This document shows, piece after piece, positions 43,542-52,376 of a stretch of 64,000 nucleotides of DNA (within the stretch, counting starts at the first letter, position 1; each line of letters begins with the position of its first letter). The DNA is taken from contig NZ_QGOL01000002.1 of NCBI RefSeq assembly GCF_003259255.1, positions 124,001 to 188,000 of the forward strand, read 5' to 3'. The stretch is from Algoriphagus litoralis. GTDB lineage: Bacteria > Bacteroidota > Bacteroidia > Cytophagales > Cyclobacteriaceae. A program made the translations under genes and the position numbers. The notes below the pieces were generated by a model. The model was not told the origin of the DNA, searched no databases, and saw nothing but the letters and a program-made list of their open reading frames with translations.

Positions 43542-44960
43542 ATGAAAAAACTTTCGCTACTACCCATGCTTGGAATCCTGATTCTGGCGGCTTGTACACA
43601 GAGCCCTTCTCAAGATTCCAAAATCACCGTATTGCATGGTGCAACGCTTTTTGATGGCACAGGGAATTCCATTTCCAACGGTGTCATTATTCTTCAGGAT
43701 GGAAAAATTGCCGCTATTGGAGGTTCGGAAGTCGAAATCCCCGAAAATGCCAACCAGATTGATGTCACAGGAAAGTTTATCACACCAGGGCTAGTCGATG
43801 CTCATGTTCACTTTTCCCAAACCGGCTTTTTCGACGGTCGTCCAGATGCGCTGGATATCCGGGACACACTTCGATTTGATAGCCTTCAGGCTAGGTTAAA
43901 AAGAAATCCCAACCCGTATCTGGAAAGCTACCTCCGCTCAGGGGTGACCGCAGTGTATGATGTGGGAGGATTTGAATGGATCGTGGATTTGTCCAAATCT
44001 GCCGAAACCAACCTCAATGCGCCCCATGTAGCCGCTGCGGGACCATTACTTACACCATTTCCACAAGACCGACTGGACATCTTCAATGTCCCTCCTGCCA
44101 GACAGATGCTGGCCCTGACTTCTCCTGAATTTGGAAAAGAATTCGTCCAAAAGAATTCCAACCTCGGCTCCACCGGAATCAAAATCTGGAGCTTAAACTT
44201 AAAGGACTCCACGTTCATGCAAAGCCTTCGGGCAGTGGCTACAGAAATCCCGCTTCAGGGCAATCAACTGATCGTCCATGCCACAGATCTGGATCAAGCC
44301 AAAGAGGCAATTCGGCTTGGTGCAAAGGTCTTGGTGCATAGTGTGGATGATCAGCTGGTCGATGAAGAATTTATCCGGCTGGCCAAGGAATCAGGGGTCA
44401 TCTTATGCCCCACTTTGGTCGTTGTGCCGGGCTATTCCATAGCCTTCAAATCGCTCCTAGGAGAATTTCCCTTAAATGACCCTAATCAAGTGGTAGATCC
44501 TGAAACTAGAAATTTGCTTCAGGCTTCCCAATCATTTTTTAAGTACTATCAAGGCCCGGAAAAATTTGAGGATATGATCAAGTCAACAGAAGAAACTGAC
44601 GAAAAGCTAAAATCCATCATGTACGCCAACCTTAAGCTGCTCTATGAAGCAGGAATTACTATCGCGCTATCCACCGATGCAGGGAATCCAGGAACCCTCC
44701 ATGGAATTTCGGTATATGATGAGCTGGAAGCCATGCAGAAAGCAGGGATCCCTGCCAAAGATTTGATCACTATAGCCACCCAAAACGGAGCTAAGGCCAT
44801 GAGAAGAATAGACGATTTTGGCACCTTGGAAGTCGGCAAAATGGCTGATCTGATCATCTTGGAAAAAGATCCCTCGACGGATGCAAGCAATTTCCGATCA
44901 ATTACCCATGTGATGCGTGGAGGGCTGTTGAGACCTGTAAATGTTCCTTTTGAGAAATAG
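43542..44960 (+). CDS. Exported amidohydrolase lipoprotein (imidazolonepropionase/prolidase-like)
   Basis: A 472-residue metal-dependent hydrolase of the amidohydrolase superfamily. Start at 43542 gives the lipoprotein signal LSLLPMLGILILAAC; the in-frame ATG at 43506 adds a DUF6090-like 12-mer that would spoil it. Seen: the N-terminal beta-sandwich (VLHGATLFDGTGNSISNGV), metal ligands HxH in PGLVDAHVHFSQ, GIKIWSL with the Lys, HATDLDQAKEAIRLG, VHSVDD, and IALSTDAGNPGTLHG with the final Asp. C-terminal ATQNGAKAMRRIDDFGTLE and KMADLIILEKDP are hallmarks of the group. It probably acts on cyclic amides or dipeptides in the periplasm, in one operon with an S9 peptidase. Confidence 0.9.
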   Translation: MKKLSLLPMLGILILAACTQSPSQDSKITVLHGATLFDGTGNSISNGVIILQDGKIAAIGGSEVEIPENANQIDVTGKFITPGLVDAHVHFSQTGFFDGRPDALDIRDTLRFDSLQARLKRNPNPYLESYLRSGVTAVYDVGGFEWIVDLSKSAETNLNAPHVAAAGPLLTPFPQDRLDIFNVPPARQMLALTSPEFGKEFVQKNSNLGSTGIKIWSLNLKDSTFMQSLRAVATEIPLQGNQLIVHATDLDQAKEAIRLGAKVLVHSVDDQLVDEEFIRLAKESGVILCPTLVVVPGYSIAFKSLLGEFPLNDPNQVVDPETRNLLQASQSFFKYYQGPEKFEDMIKSTEETDEKLKSIMYANLKLLYEAGITIALSTDAGNPGTLHGISVYDELEAMQKAGIPAKDLITIATQNGAKAMRRIDDFGTLEVGKMADLIILEKDPSTDASNFRSITHVMRGGLLRPVNVPFEK

Positions 44961-44963
44961 CCT

Positions 44964-45731
44964 ATGATTTCCCTCTTCCGCAAAATCCGACAAAAACTCC
45001 TTTCTCAGAATCAAGTAACCCGATATCTGGCCTATGCGGTGGGAGAGATCGCCTTAGTCATGGTTGGAATCCTTTTGGCACTTCAAGTAAATAACTGGAA
45101 CGAGCAACGCAAAATCCGAATCGCTGAACAAACCATTCTCCAAAACCTTCGTACGGAACTGGTTTTGAACATTCAAAATCTTGAAACAGATATTTCTTAT
45201 CATGAACTCGCACATCAGTGTTGCTTCGAACTCTTACGCCTTTTCGGAACAGACATATCAACAATTCCTTCCACAACACTGGATACTTTGCTTTTCAATG
45301 CCGAAACGGTGTACACCTTTGAAGTCAGAAACGGTTATATCAAATCAATTATCTCCTCTGGTAATTTGGATTACCTGCGAAATGAAGAATTAAAATCCAT
45401 GTTGACTTCCTTTGAAGGCGAAGTAGTCGATGGATTGGAGGAATTTGATGTGGTAAAAAGCCTTATCATCAACCGGCTTTGGCCAGCCATTGATGGTAAA
45501 ATCAGTTCCTCGAATCGAATCCTAGCAGATGGTGAGTACAAAGATTTTCCTAAAGGATCTTACACTTCCGATTACGATTGGTTGTTTCAGAATAGACTAG
45601 TGGAAGATATCCTAAGCAATGTAGATTCCTGGAGGATTGATGCAATAAATGATGAAAAAGCCTTGTTAGTTTTCTTCAATAAACTCCTTCAAATCATCGA
45701 TCAGGAAATTGATTCTAGTACAAATTCTTAG
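44964..45731 (+). CDS. DUF6090 membrane protein
   Basis: A 255-residue protein of the DUF6090 family, common in Bacteroidota and often present as repeated copies. The N-terminus MISLFRKIRQKLLSQNQVTRY is basic, followed by one TM helix (about 22-45, YLAYAVGEIALVMVGILLALQVNNW) and NNWNEQRK. The rest (about 50-255) is helical and extracytoplasmic: QTILQNLRTELVLNIQN, a VYTFEVRNGYIKSIISSGNL motif, and FFNKLLQIIDQEIDSS at the end. Function unknown. It starts 3 bp after the amidohydrolase stop. Fragments of other DUF6090 copies lie before the amidohydrolase and directly after this gene. Confidence 0.88.
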   Translation: MISLFRKIRQKLLSQNQVTRYLAYAVGEIALVMVGILLALQVNNWNEQRKIRIAEQTILQNLRTELVLNIQNLETDISYHELAHQCCFELLRLFGTDISTIPSTTLDTLLFNAETVYTFEVRNGYIKSIISSGNLDYLRNEELKSMLTSFEGEVVDGLEEFDVVKSLIINRLWPAIDGKISSSNRILADGEYKDFPKGSYTSDYDWLFQNRLVEDILSNVDSWRIDAINDEKALLVFFNKLLQIIDQEIDSSTNS

Positions 45732-45739
45732 CTATTGAA

Positions 45740-45838
45740 ATGATCTCTTTCTCCCACAAAATCCGCCAATCGCTTCTTTCCCAAAATCGGGTCACCTATT
45801 ACCTAGCATCGCTATCTTCAGATTTTTGTTTTGACTAA
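45740..45838 (+). pseudogene. Truncated DUF6090 gene fragment (32 codons)
   Basis: The ATG lies 8 bp after the stop of the full DUF6090 gene. The first ~24 codons (MISFSHKIRQSLLSQNRVTY then YLAS) are clearly homologous to the start of that gene. The similarity stops before the TM helix and the frame ends at 45836-45838. This is a third DUF6090 5' end, with the rest of the gene deleted. The 67 bp that follow lead into the molybdenum hydroxylase operon. Confidence 0.75.
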
Positions 45839-45905
45839 ATTGACTCAATTGAAACCCTTTGATCCCCCATTTTACCTTAGTATTGACCAATAATTTGCCT
45901 GAATC

Positions 45906-46394
45906 ATGACCAGATTGACGATTAACGGAAAGGAATTCGAAGTAAATGCCCCAGCAGGAATGCCCTTGCTTTGGGTCATTCGCGAGCAGTGCAAACTCAC
46001 CGGTACCAAATTTGGCTGCGGGATATCTCAGTGTGGTGCCTGCACAGTTCATCTCGACGGTCAACCGATTCGCTCCTGCATCACTCCGGCTCTGAGTACG
46101 GAAGGAAAAAACATCACGACCATCGAAGGTATTGCCCCTAACCCTGATACGCTTCACGTCGTGCAACAAGCCTGGATTGCTGAACAAACCCCTCAATGCG
46201 GGTATTGCCAATCCGGACAAATCATGTCGGCTGTGGCTCTTTTGGATGCTAACCCAAATCCCTCAGATGAAGAAATTGACCTGGCTATGTCTGGAAATAT
46301 CTGCCGCTGCGGCATGTATGGTCGAATTAAATCCGCTATCAAACGAGCCTCTGAAGCACTCCAATCCTCCACCCCTAACCCAATTATCCCATGA
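45906..46394 (+). CDS. [2Fe-2S] subunit of a molybdenum hydroxylase (isoquinoline 1-oxidoreductase alpha type)
   Basis: A 162-residue ferredoxin-like subunit of the xanthine dehydrogenase family. Two [2Fe-2S] clusters are shown by eight Cys: C38, C43, C46 and C58 ([18 protein letters not shown] ... RSC) in the plant-ferredoxin-like domain, and C98, C101, C133 and C135 ([12 protein letters not shown] ... [11 protein letters not shown]) in the helical domain. It passes electrons from the molybdenum subunit encoded downstream with an ATGA overlap (46391-46394). No FAD subunit is present, which places the pair in the two-subunit isoquinoline-oxidoreductase-like class that uses cytochromes or other carriers. 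No signal peptide; it would be carried out with its Tat-exported partner. Confidence 0.95.
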   Translation: MTRLTINGKEFEVNAPAGMPLLWVIREQCKLTGTKFGCGISQCGACTVHLDGQPIRSCITPALSTEGKNITTIEGIAPNPDTLHVVQQAWIAEQTPQCGYCQSGQIMSAVALLDANPNPSDEEIDLAMSGNICRCGMYGRIKSAIKRASEALQSSTPNPIIP

Positions 46395-48613
46395 AAAAGT
46401 GGACTAGAAGAGCATTTATTGGAGCCGGAGTATTGGCTGGTGGCACACTAGTTTTGGGCATCGCGATTCGGCCCGGAAACCGAGCCTCTAAAGTAGCCGG
46501 ATACATGGCCAATGAAGGAGAAGCGATGATGAATATTTGGCTGAAAATCGCACCAGATGATACCGTAACTGCCATCATCCCGCATGCTGAGATGGGTCAA
46601 GGAGTGCATACTGCTTTGGCGATGATGCTGGCTGAAGAGATGGACGCAGATTGGTCCAAAGTAAAATTTGAAGAGGCTCCTGCGGTAAAAGAATATGCCA
46701 ATTATGCGGTAGCTAAAGGCTTCATCGCCGGAAATGCAGAATTTCCAAAATTCTTGGACCAGACGATAGATGGTGTTTTTCTCACTGCCGTGAAATCGAT
46801 GAATTTCCAAATTACAGGTGGCAGTGCTTCGGTGAGATTTACAGGCCAGCAGGCAATGCGAGTAGCGGGTGCAGCGGCAAAAGCCATGCTGGTGCAAGCT
46901 ACAGCAGAAAAATGGGGAGTTCCAACCGGAGAGCTTTCGGTCAAAAATAGCCTAATCACTCATTCAGCATCGAAAAAATCCATCACGTTTGGTGAAATAG
47001 CACCAGAAGCAGCCAAGTTCAAAGTCCCAAGCAAGCCTAAACTCAAGTCGGCTGAAGAGTTTACACTAATCGGCACATCCAAACCTAGATTCGATATTCC
47101 CGCCAAGGTAACTGGAGCCGCCATCTTTGGAATCGATGTGGATATTCCAGGAATGAAATATGCCACCGTGGCTGCTTCACCGGTTTTTGGGAGTAAGGTC
47201 CTTTCAGTGGATACCTCCATTGAGAGCAAAGAAGGTGTGATCAAAATTGTAAACCTAGGTAACGCCGTGGCTGTCATCGCAGATGGCTATTGGCAAGCAA
47301 AAACAGCTTTGAATTCCTTGGAAGTCAGCTTCGAAATCAACGAAAAAAATGGCTCAAGCCAAGCAGATATTGTCGCTGGATACAAGGCAGAAATGGATCA
47401 GGCGCTAAAAGAGGATAATTTGGAGACCCATCTAAAATCCGGGGATGTCCATCCCGTGTTTGGTAAGGCCTCGCAAGTTGTGGAAGCAGAATATCAGGTC
47501 CCTTTTTTGGCGCACGCCACCATGGAGCCCATGAATTGTACAGTCTGGGTAAAAGGTGGAGAAGCTGAAGTATGGTGTGGAAGTCAAAACCCACTTGGGG
47601 TAGCAGCCGCAGTCGCCGAAGAGCTACAAATCGACCAGGAAAAAGTGATCGTCCACAATCAATTACTGGGAGGCGGGTTTGGCAGAAGATCGGAAACAGA
47701 TGTGATCCTGCAAGCCACCCGGATTGCCAAGGAAGTGGATTTCCCTGTAAAACTCATTTGGTCCCGGGAGGAAGATATCCAGCATGATGTATATCGTGAA
47801 CTGGGAATCAGCCGGATGAAGGCAGTCTTGGATGACTCTGGGTATCCCTTGGCTTATCAAAGCCAGTTCATCTTCAGACACCATCCTCCTGAGGCTGCAG
47901 ATATCCCCTACGAAGTACCCAACCAACTCATCCGTTACTCTAGTCCTTCCTCTCTGGTACCTTGGGGAAACTGGAGAAGCGTGGATCACTCTACCCACGG
48001 ATTTTATTCTGAATCTTTCATCGACGAATTGGCACATACTGCCAAAATGGATCCTTTGGCCTATCGGAAAAAACTCACCGCCTCCAATCCAAGGTTCCAG
48101 AGAGTTTTGGATGCGGTTGCTGAAAAGTCCAATTGGACCTCACCACTTCCACCTAATTGGGGTCGAGGTGTGGCTATCCACCATTCCTTTGGCTCCATCG
48201 TGGCTGAGGTAGCCGAAGTAGAAGTGGATCAGTCAGGCAAATTGAAAGTTCATCGAGTCGTGTGCGTAGCAGATCCTGGGATTGTAGTAAATCCGGATGG
48301 ATTTATCGCTCAAATGGAAAGCGGCATTATCTATGGACTGTCGGCTGCCATGTCCGGTGAAATCACGATAGAAAATGGGGCAGTTGTTCAAGGCAATTTC
48401 CATGATTACCCAGTCACTCGTATGGCTGATGCTCCCAAGATTGAGACCCATATCCTTGCTAGCGACAATCCTCCCGGTGGAGCCGGAGAGCCCAGTACTC
48501 CCGTGATTGCCCCTGCAGTGACTAATGCTATTTTTGCTGCCACAGGGATACGAATAAGAGCATTACCTATTTCAAAAACCGACCTCAACATTTCTATTCA
48601 ACCATCGACCTAA
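46391..48613 (+). CDS. Molybdopterin-binding subunit of a molybdenum hydroxylase (isoquinoline 1-oxidoreductase beta type)
   Basis: A 740-residue subunit. The N-terminus [20 protein letters not shown] is a twin-arginine signal, so the enzyme is exported folded. Seen: [40 protein letters not shown], a [16 protein letters not shown] segment, [13 protein letters not shown], and the cofactor-contact motif [15 protein letters not shown]; near the end [20 protein letters not shown] with the conserved active-site Gly-Glu. Such enzymes hydroxylate aldehydes or N-heterocycles. Substrate unknown. It forms an operon with the [2Fe-2S] subunit just upstream; the XdhC-type maturation factor is not in the window. 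Confidence 0.94.
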   Translation: MKKWTRRAFIGAGVLAGGTLVLGIAIRPGNRASKVAGYMANEGEAMMNIWLKIAPDDTVTAIIPHAEMGQGVHTALAMMLAEEMDADWSKVKFEEAPAVKEYANYAVAKGFIAGNAEFPKFLDQTIDGVFLTAVKSMNFQITGGSASVRFTGQQAMRVAGAAAKAMLVQATAEKWGVPTGELSVKNSLITHSASKKSITFGEIAPEAAKFKVPSKPKLKSAEEFTLIGTSKPRFDIPAKVTGAAIFGIDVDIPGMKYATVAASPVFGSKVLSVDTSIESKEGVIKIVNLGNAVAVIADGYWQAKTALNSLEVSFEINEKNGSSQADIVAGYKAEMDQALKEDNLETHLKSGDVHPVFGKASQVVEAEYQVPFLAHATMEPMNCTVWVKGGEAEVWCGSQNPLGVAAAVAEELQIDQEKVIVHNQLLGGGFGRRSETDVILQATRIAKEVDFPVKLIWSREEDIQHDVYRELGISRMKAVLDDSGYPLAYQSQFIFRHHPPEAADIPYEVPNQLIRYSSPSSLVPWGNWRSVDHSTHGFYSESFIDELAHTAKMDPLAYRKKLTASNPRFQRVLDAVAEKSNWTSPLPPNWGRGVAIHHSFGSIVAEVAEVEVDQSGKLKVHRVVCVADPGIVVNPDGFIAQMESGIIYGLSAAMSGEITIENGAVVQGNFHDYPVTRMADAPKIETHILASDNPPGGAGEPSTPVIAPAVTNAIFAATGIRIRALPISKTDLNISIQPST

Positions 48614-48671
48614 TCTTGTCCGATAGCGCAACAAAAAACTTTATCAAAAAAAAACCAAACGAAAAAATCAA

Positions 48672-48863
48672 ATGGGACTATTCTGGAACCTCATCCAACA
48701 AAGCCAAATCTCTAACCATGACTCCCGAGCCTCATCTTTGGAGGCCCGAGTTGCTTATTTGGAAAATGAGCTTCGCAAAACTCAGGAAGTATTGATCAAA
48801 ACACTCAAAGTACTCGAAGAGCAAAGCGGAAAAGACATCAACGGAGATGGAATAATTGGTTAA
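48672..48863 (+). CDS. Small coiled-coil protein with a C-terminal DxNxDG loop
   Basis: A 63-residue ORF starting MGLFWNLIQQSQISNHD, then a clear amphipathic helix with leucine heptads (SLEARVAYLENELRKTQEVL, IKTLKVLEEQ) and ending KDINGDGIIG. The end matches the calcium-binding loop of EF-hand/dockerin type (DINGDG). The coiled coil with charged pattern and the gap free of other genes support a real gene, following the molybdenum hydroxylase by 58 bp; a terminator begins 4 bp after its stop. No family known to me, and no signal peptide. Function unknown. Confidence 0.65.
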   Translation: MGLFWNLIQQSQISNHDSRASSLEARVAYLENELRKTQEVLIKTLKVLEEQSGKDINGDGIIG

Positions 48864-48866
48864 AGC

Positions 48867-48899
48867 AAAAGAGGAAAGCCAGATTGACTTTCCTCTTTT
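48867..48899. terminator. Bidirectional terminator between convergent genes
   Basis: AAAAGAGGAAAG (48867-48878) and CTTTCCTCTTTT (48888-48899) form a 12-bp perfect stem with a 9-base loop. A-run and T-run flanks suit both directions. It separates the small coiled-coil gene from the tricorn-type protease gene. Confidence 0.9.
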
Positions 48900-48961
48900 G
48901 CTTGCCTGTTTGGTAGGCCTACTTAGCCTAGCTCGGTGTGTACACTGAACTCTTTCTAAAA

Positions 48962-51900
48962 TCAGTTCTTCCCATTCTTAAAACGCTTATCCGGATACTC
49001 CGGCACTTGGGGAACTGGTCTCGGGTCGGCTTTGATCAATCCCTTCAAATGCTCTATCGCAGCTTCCAGCTGTGCATCCTTTCCATCAAAAGTCGCCTTT
49101 GGCATATTGATCACTTCGATGTCTGGGATAAATCCGACGCCTTCGATCAGCCACTCTGTACTTTGGTTGGTATCTTCATCTACCACACCATATACCCCAT
49201 TCATCGGAGCACGAGCCACTCCATTGTCGGTGAGGGTATTCACTCCCGATAGCCATACTTCTCCACCCCAAGTTCGAGCACCGATTGCTTGACCTAAGTC
49301 GAGTCTGCGGAAGCCTTCGGCAAACGCTTCTCCATCAGAAGCGGTAAACTCATCCACCAGCAGGACCAAATGCCCACGGAAAGCATACGGCATGTTCCAA
49401 TAGGGTTCACCTGTTCTGCCCTTCCAATAGAAGAAAACCTCCCGCATCAGCTTTTCCAAAATAAAGGAATCGATATTTCCACCTCTGTTTTGACGCACAT
49501 CGATCACTAAGCCGGACTTCTTAAACTGTGGATAGAAATCCCGGTACCACTGTCCGATATCCGGTGCAGTCATCGCTCGCAAGTGTACATAGCCAATTTC
49601 CCCATTTGATTTTTCTTCTGCCATCAAGCGACGGGTATATTCCCATTCGTTGTAGCGAAGATTGGATTCTTGTTGAGAGGTCATCGGAATGATGATCCGG
49701 TCACCTTTGTCTACGCCTGCACCGCTTAGGACTTTGATTCGGACTTGCTTATTGGCTTTGTCTCGGAGCAAATACAAGAGATCAGGAGCGTCCAGTACCG
49801 CTACTCCGTCAATATGAGTAATCACGTCACCCACGGAAATATTCAGATCCGGGTGGGAGAGAGGAGACATCTCATCCGGATAGTCCGGGTCGCTTTTGAA
49901 AATATGATCGATCGTGTAGCCCTTCAGCTTTTCATTTTTGGAAAATCTCCCTCCTAGCATCCCAAATTGAATCTGATCGTTTCCGTTTCGCAGATCTCCA
50001 CCACCCACAGAAGTGTGAAGTACACTCAACTCGCCGATCAGCTCACCCATCACGTCTGAAAGCTCCCGACGGGTGGTCACTCGATCGACTAGCGGGAGAT
50101 ACTTCTCATACATCGCATCCCAGTCCACCCCGTGCATATTCCGGTCGTAGAAGTAGTCCCGCTCCATTCGCCAAGCATCTGTATAGATCTGCTTCCAATC
50201 TTCCCGTGGATCAACTGAAAACTTCCATCCACTTAAAGTAAGCTGATTTTTGGACAGGTCGGAAAGGGGCGATGTGCCTAATTCAACAACGTAATGATTG
50301 GCTCCTATGCGGAGGACTGCATACTTGTTGTTCAGCGAAGTGATAAAGCTATTGACCTTATCCACAAAAACCTTTTGCTCGGCTTTCTCATCGATGGGGG
50401 TCATCATCAGAGCCGGATTATCGTCATTTGATGCTCCACCGCCAAAGTAGATTCCCATTCCGGGCCCGACGCGATGGTAGTACAGGGCTTTGTCAGTTAC
50501 CACCAGGTTTTTGTAGTTTCCTGCAGGGATAGGGACTTCACGTACCCGTTCCATCAATCCTGACTCCTCCACAGTGACCACCACTGGGCCCTCAGATTTC
50601 TTCTCTTCGGCTGGCTTCAGTTCATTTTTAGGTTGAAATGGAGAAACCAAGCCAGATTTCAGACCCACCTGATAGATTTTTATCTGCTTTTCCCAGAAAG
50701 GCTCAGGCTGTCGAGTACCCCATGGCGATCCGATTCTCGACTCAAAATTCCGGTCAGACATAAAGTAAATCCACTTTCCGTCAGGACTCCATTGCGGATT
50801 CATGCTGTTGGTACGATCAGAAGTGAGCGGGATTCGCTTACCGGATTCCGGATTGAAAATGAACAGCTGCATAAAGGTATTGGAAGCTGCTTGGCCATAA
50901 GCCAACCATTTGCCATCAGGAGACCAAGCCATCGCGCCACTGAGGTCTTCATCCCCCACATTGGCTTTGGTTTTTTTGCCAGAGGCCAAATCCTGAATCC
51001 AGAGCGCATTGTTTAGGTCGTAGTAAGCTAATTTCTTCCCATCTGGAGAGGGTAAAAGTCCAAATCTCAGGGTATTCCCATCGGATGTTAACTTTTTCCC
51101 TTGATCCAGACCCAAACCTGAATATTGATGGACTTCAAATTCCCCGCTCTCGTCCGAAAAGGTCATGATGTCTTTTCCGTCAGGAGAAAAAACAGCGTCC
51201 CGGTAGCGTACCCCATCTTTTTGGCTAAGACGAAGGGATCTTCCCTGCTTCACTGGAAAGACAAATACGCGTCCACGTGCTGTCAATGCCACTTTTTCAC
51301 CGTCATTACTGAGGGAGATATTGCTGATGTAATTAGCTGGATTGTCAATCCAATACTCGCGTAGCTGCTCAAAGTCAGAGGTGAGTGAGATCGTTAGTTT
51401 TTTATCTTGACCCGATTGCAAATCATACTGAAAAAGATCCGCTCCAGCCCGATAAATTAGATTATTCCCGTGGATGGAGGCTTCCCGGACATCAAAGTTA
51501 GGCTGCTTGGTATGCTGCTTCAGGTCAGATCCGTTTTCATTCATGGACCAGACATTTTGGATTCCATCTCGGGAGGAGAGGAAGTAAACCCGACCTTGGT
51601 GGTAAATCGGATGATGATCCTCTCCCTTGTAGTCGTTGGTGAGTTTTACGGCTTCAGCTTGTCCCGAGGTAAATTTCCAAAGTTGACGGGCGGTGCCTCC
51701 TTGGTAGCGCTTGGTGACATTGTTGTGAAAAGTCGGGCGGACAAAAAAGTAGGTGTCCCCAGAAGCATTGAAGCTTCCCTCGGCTGCCATTTCCAGCGGA
51801 ATGATCGATTTTGCTCCATTTTCAATGTTTACCACCACGGTATTCAAGCGAGGCAAGGTGGAATATTGATTGGTCACATAGGCAAGTTCAGTGGGAGATT

Positions 51901-52249
51901 TCCAGTCAGTCGGGATCGAAGTGGCGGGTTCATAAGTCAGCCTGCGGGGCAAACCGCCCATAACCGGAATCAAGTATACTTCAGTAGGACCCTCGTATGT
52001 GGCGGCATAGGCAACCCATTTCCCATCGGGGGAAATCTTGGGAGAACTTTCGTCTCCTGCATGTGTCGTCAGACGGATAGCTTCGCCACCGCTCAGGGAA
52101 GTTTTCCACAGATCCCCTTCCGCCACAAAAACGACGGTATTTTCATGTACATCGGGATGCATGAAGTAGCCTGGTTTTTCTTGAGAAAAGGCTATCGATG
52201 AACTTATCAACCAAACCAAGCCAAAAAAGAACCTTTTGTAAAATTTCAT
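48962..52249 (-). CDS. Tricorn-type protease (S41 family) with exported signal
   Basis: A 1095-residue tricorn protease homologue, near the 1030-1100 of the family. Signal peptide about 1-23 (FFFGLVWLISSSIAFSQ). Residues about 25-330 form a six- or seven-bladed propeller (FMHPDVHENTVVFVAEGDLW, ISPDGKWVAYAATYEG), about 340-690 a second one (FSPDGKDIMTFSDESG, WSPDGKWLAYGQAASN). Then the C1 helical region (YTDAWRMERDYFYDRNMHGV with a likely catalytic His), a PDZ domain (about 800-870), and the C2 S41 core with nucleophile S971 in VDEFTASDGEAF. It degrades peptides released by other proteases, here in the periplasm. The adjacent divergent gene is a carboxylesterase. Confidence 0.93.
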   Translation of the reverse strand: MKFYKRFFFGLVWLISSSIAFSQEKPGYFMHPDVHENTVVFVAEGDLWKTSLSGGEAIRLTTHAGDESSPKISPDGKWVAYAATYEGPTEVYLIPVMGGLPRRLTYEPATSIPTDWKSPTELAYVTNQYSTLPRLNTVVVNIENGAKSIIPLEMAAEGSFNASGDTYFFVRPTFHNNVTKRYQGGTARQLWKFTSGQAEAVKLTNDYKGEDHHPIYHQGRVYFLSSRDGIQNVWSMNENGSDLKQHTKQPNFDVREASIHGNNLIYRAGADLFQYDLQSGQDKKLTISLTSDFEQLREYWIDNPANYISNISLSNDGEKVALTARGRVFVFPVKQGRSLRLSQKDGVRYRDAVFSPDGKDIMTFSDESGEFEVHQYSGLGLDQGKKLTSDGNTLRFGLLPSPDGKKLAYYDLNNALWIQDLASGKKTKANVGDEDLSGAMAWSPDGKWLAYGQAASNTFMQLFIFNPESGKRIPLTSDRTNSMNPQWSPDGKWIYFMSDRNFESRIGSPWGTRQPEPFWEKQIKIYQVGLKSGLVSPFQPKNELKPAEEKKSEGPVVVTVEESGLMERVREVPIPAGNYKNLVVTDKALYYHRVGPGMGIYFGGGASNDDNPALMMTPIDEKAEQKVFVDKVNSFITSLNNKYAVLRIGANHYVVELGTSPLSDLSKNQLTLSGWKFSVDPREDWKQIYTDAWRMERDYFYDRNMHGVDWDAMYEKYLPLVDRVTTRRELSDVMGELIGELSVLHTSVGGGDLRNGNDQIQFGMLGGRFSKNEKLKGYTIDHIFKSDPDYPDEMSPLSHPDLNISVGDVITHIDGVAVLDAPDLLYLLRDKANKQVRIKVLSGAGVDKGDRIIIPMTSQQESNLRYNEWEYTRRLMAEEKSNGEIGYVHLRAMTAPDIGQWYRDFYPQFKKSGLVIDVRQNRGGNIDSFILEKLMREVFFYWKGRTGEPYWNMPYAFRGHLVLLVDEFTASDGEAFAEGFRRLDLGQAIGARTWGGEVWLSGVNTLTDNGVARAPMNGVYGVVDEDTNQSTEWLIEGVGFIPDIEVINMPKATFDGKDAQLEAAIEHLKGLIKADPRPVPQVPEYPDKRFKNGKN

Positions 52250-52376
52250 AAATCCTTACAGTTAACCGTTTATAACCCAATTGAATGATCAAAATAAAAA
52301 GAATCCCCGGATTAGGATTAAAAATTCCATTTACACAAATTGAGACAATAGAATTAACCCTAAACCTAAGACCTTT

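Noticed and set aside
43506..44960. One 484-residue amidohydrolase starting at 43506
   Set aside because: The first 12 codons match DUF6090 and not an export signal; the ATG at 43542 gives a proper lipoprotein signal, so the extension is treated as a remnant.
46448..46897. A 149-codon minus-strand frame in the molybdopterin subunit gene
   Set aside because: Entirely within a well-supported gene, with no start context or motif; His- and Cys-rich by frame effect.
51470..52201. A 243-codon open frame on the plus strand within the tricorn gene
   Set aside because: Antisense to the propeller of the tricorn-type protease; no recognisable domain, and the GC/AT pattern of codon positions belongs to the minus-strand gene.
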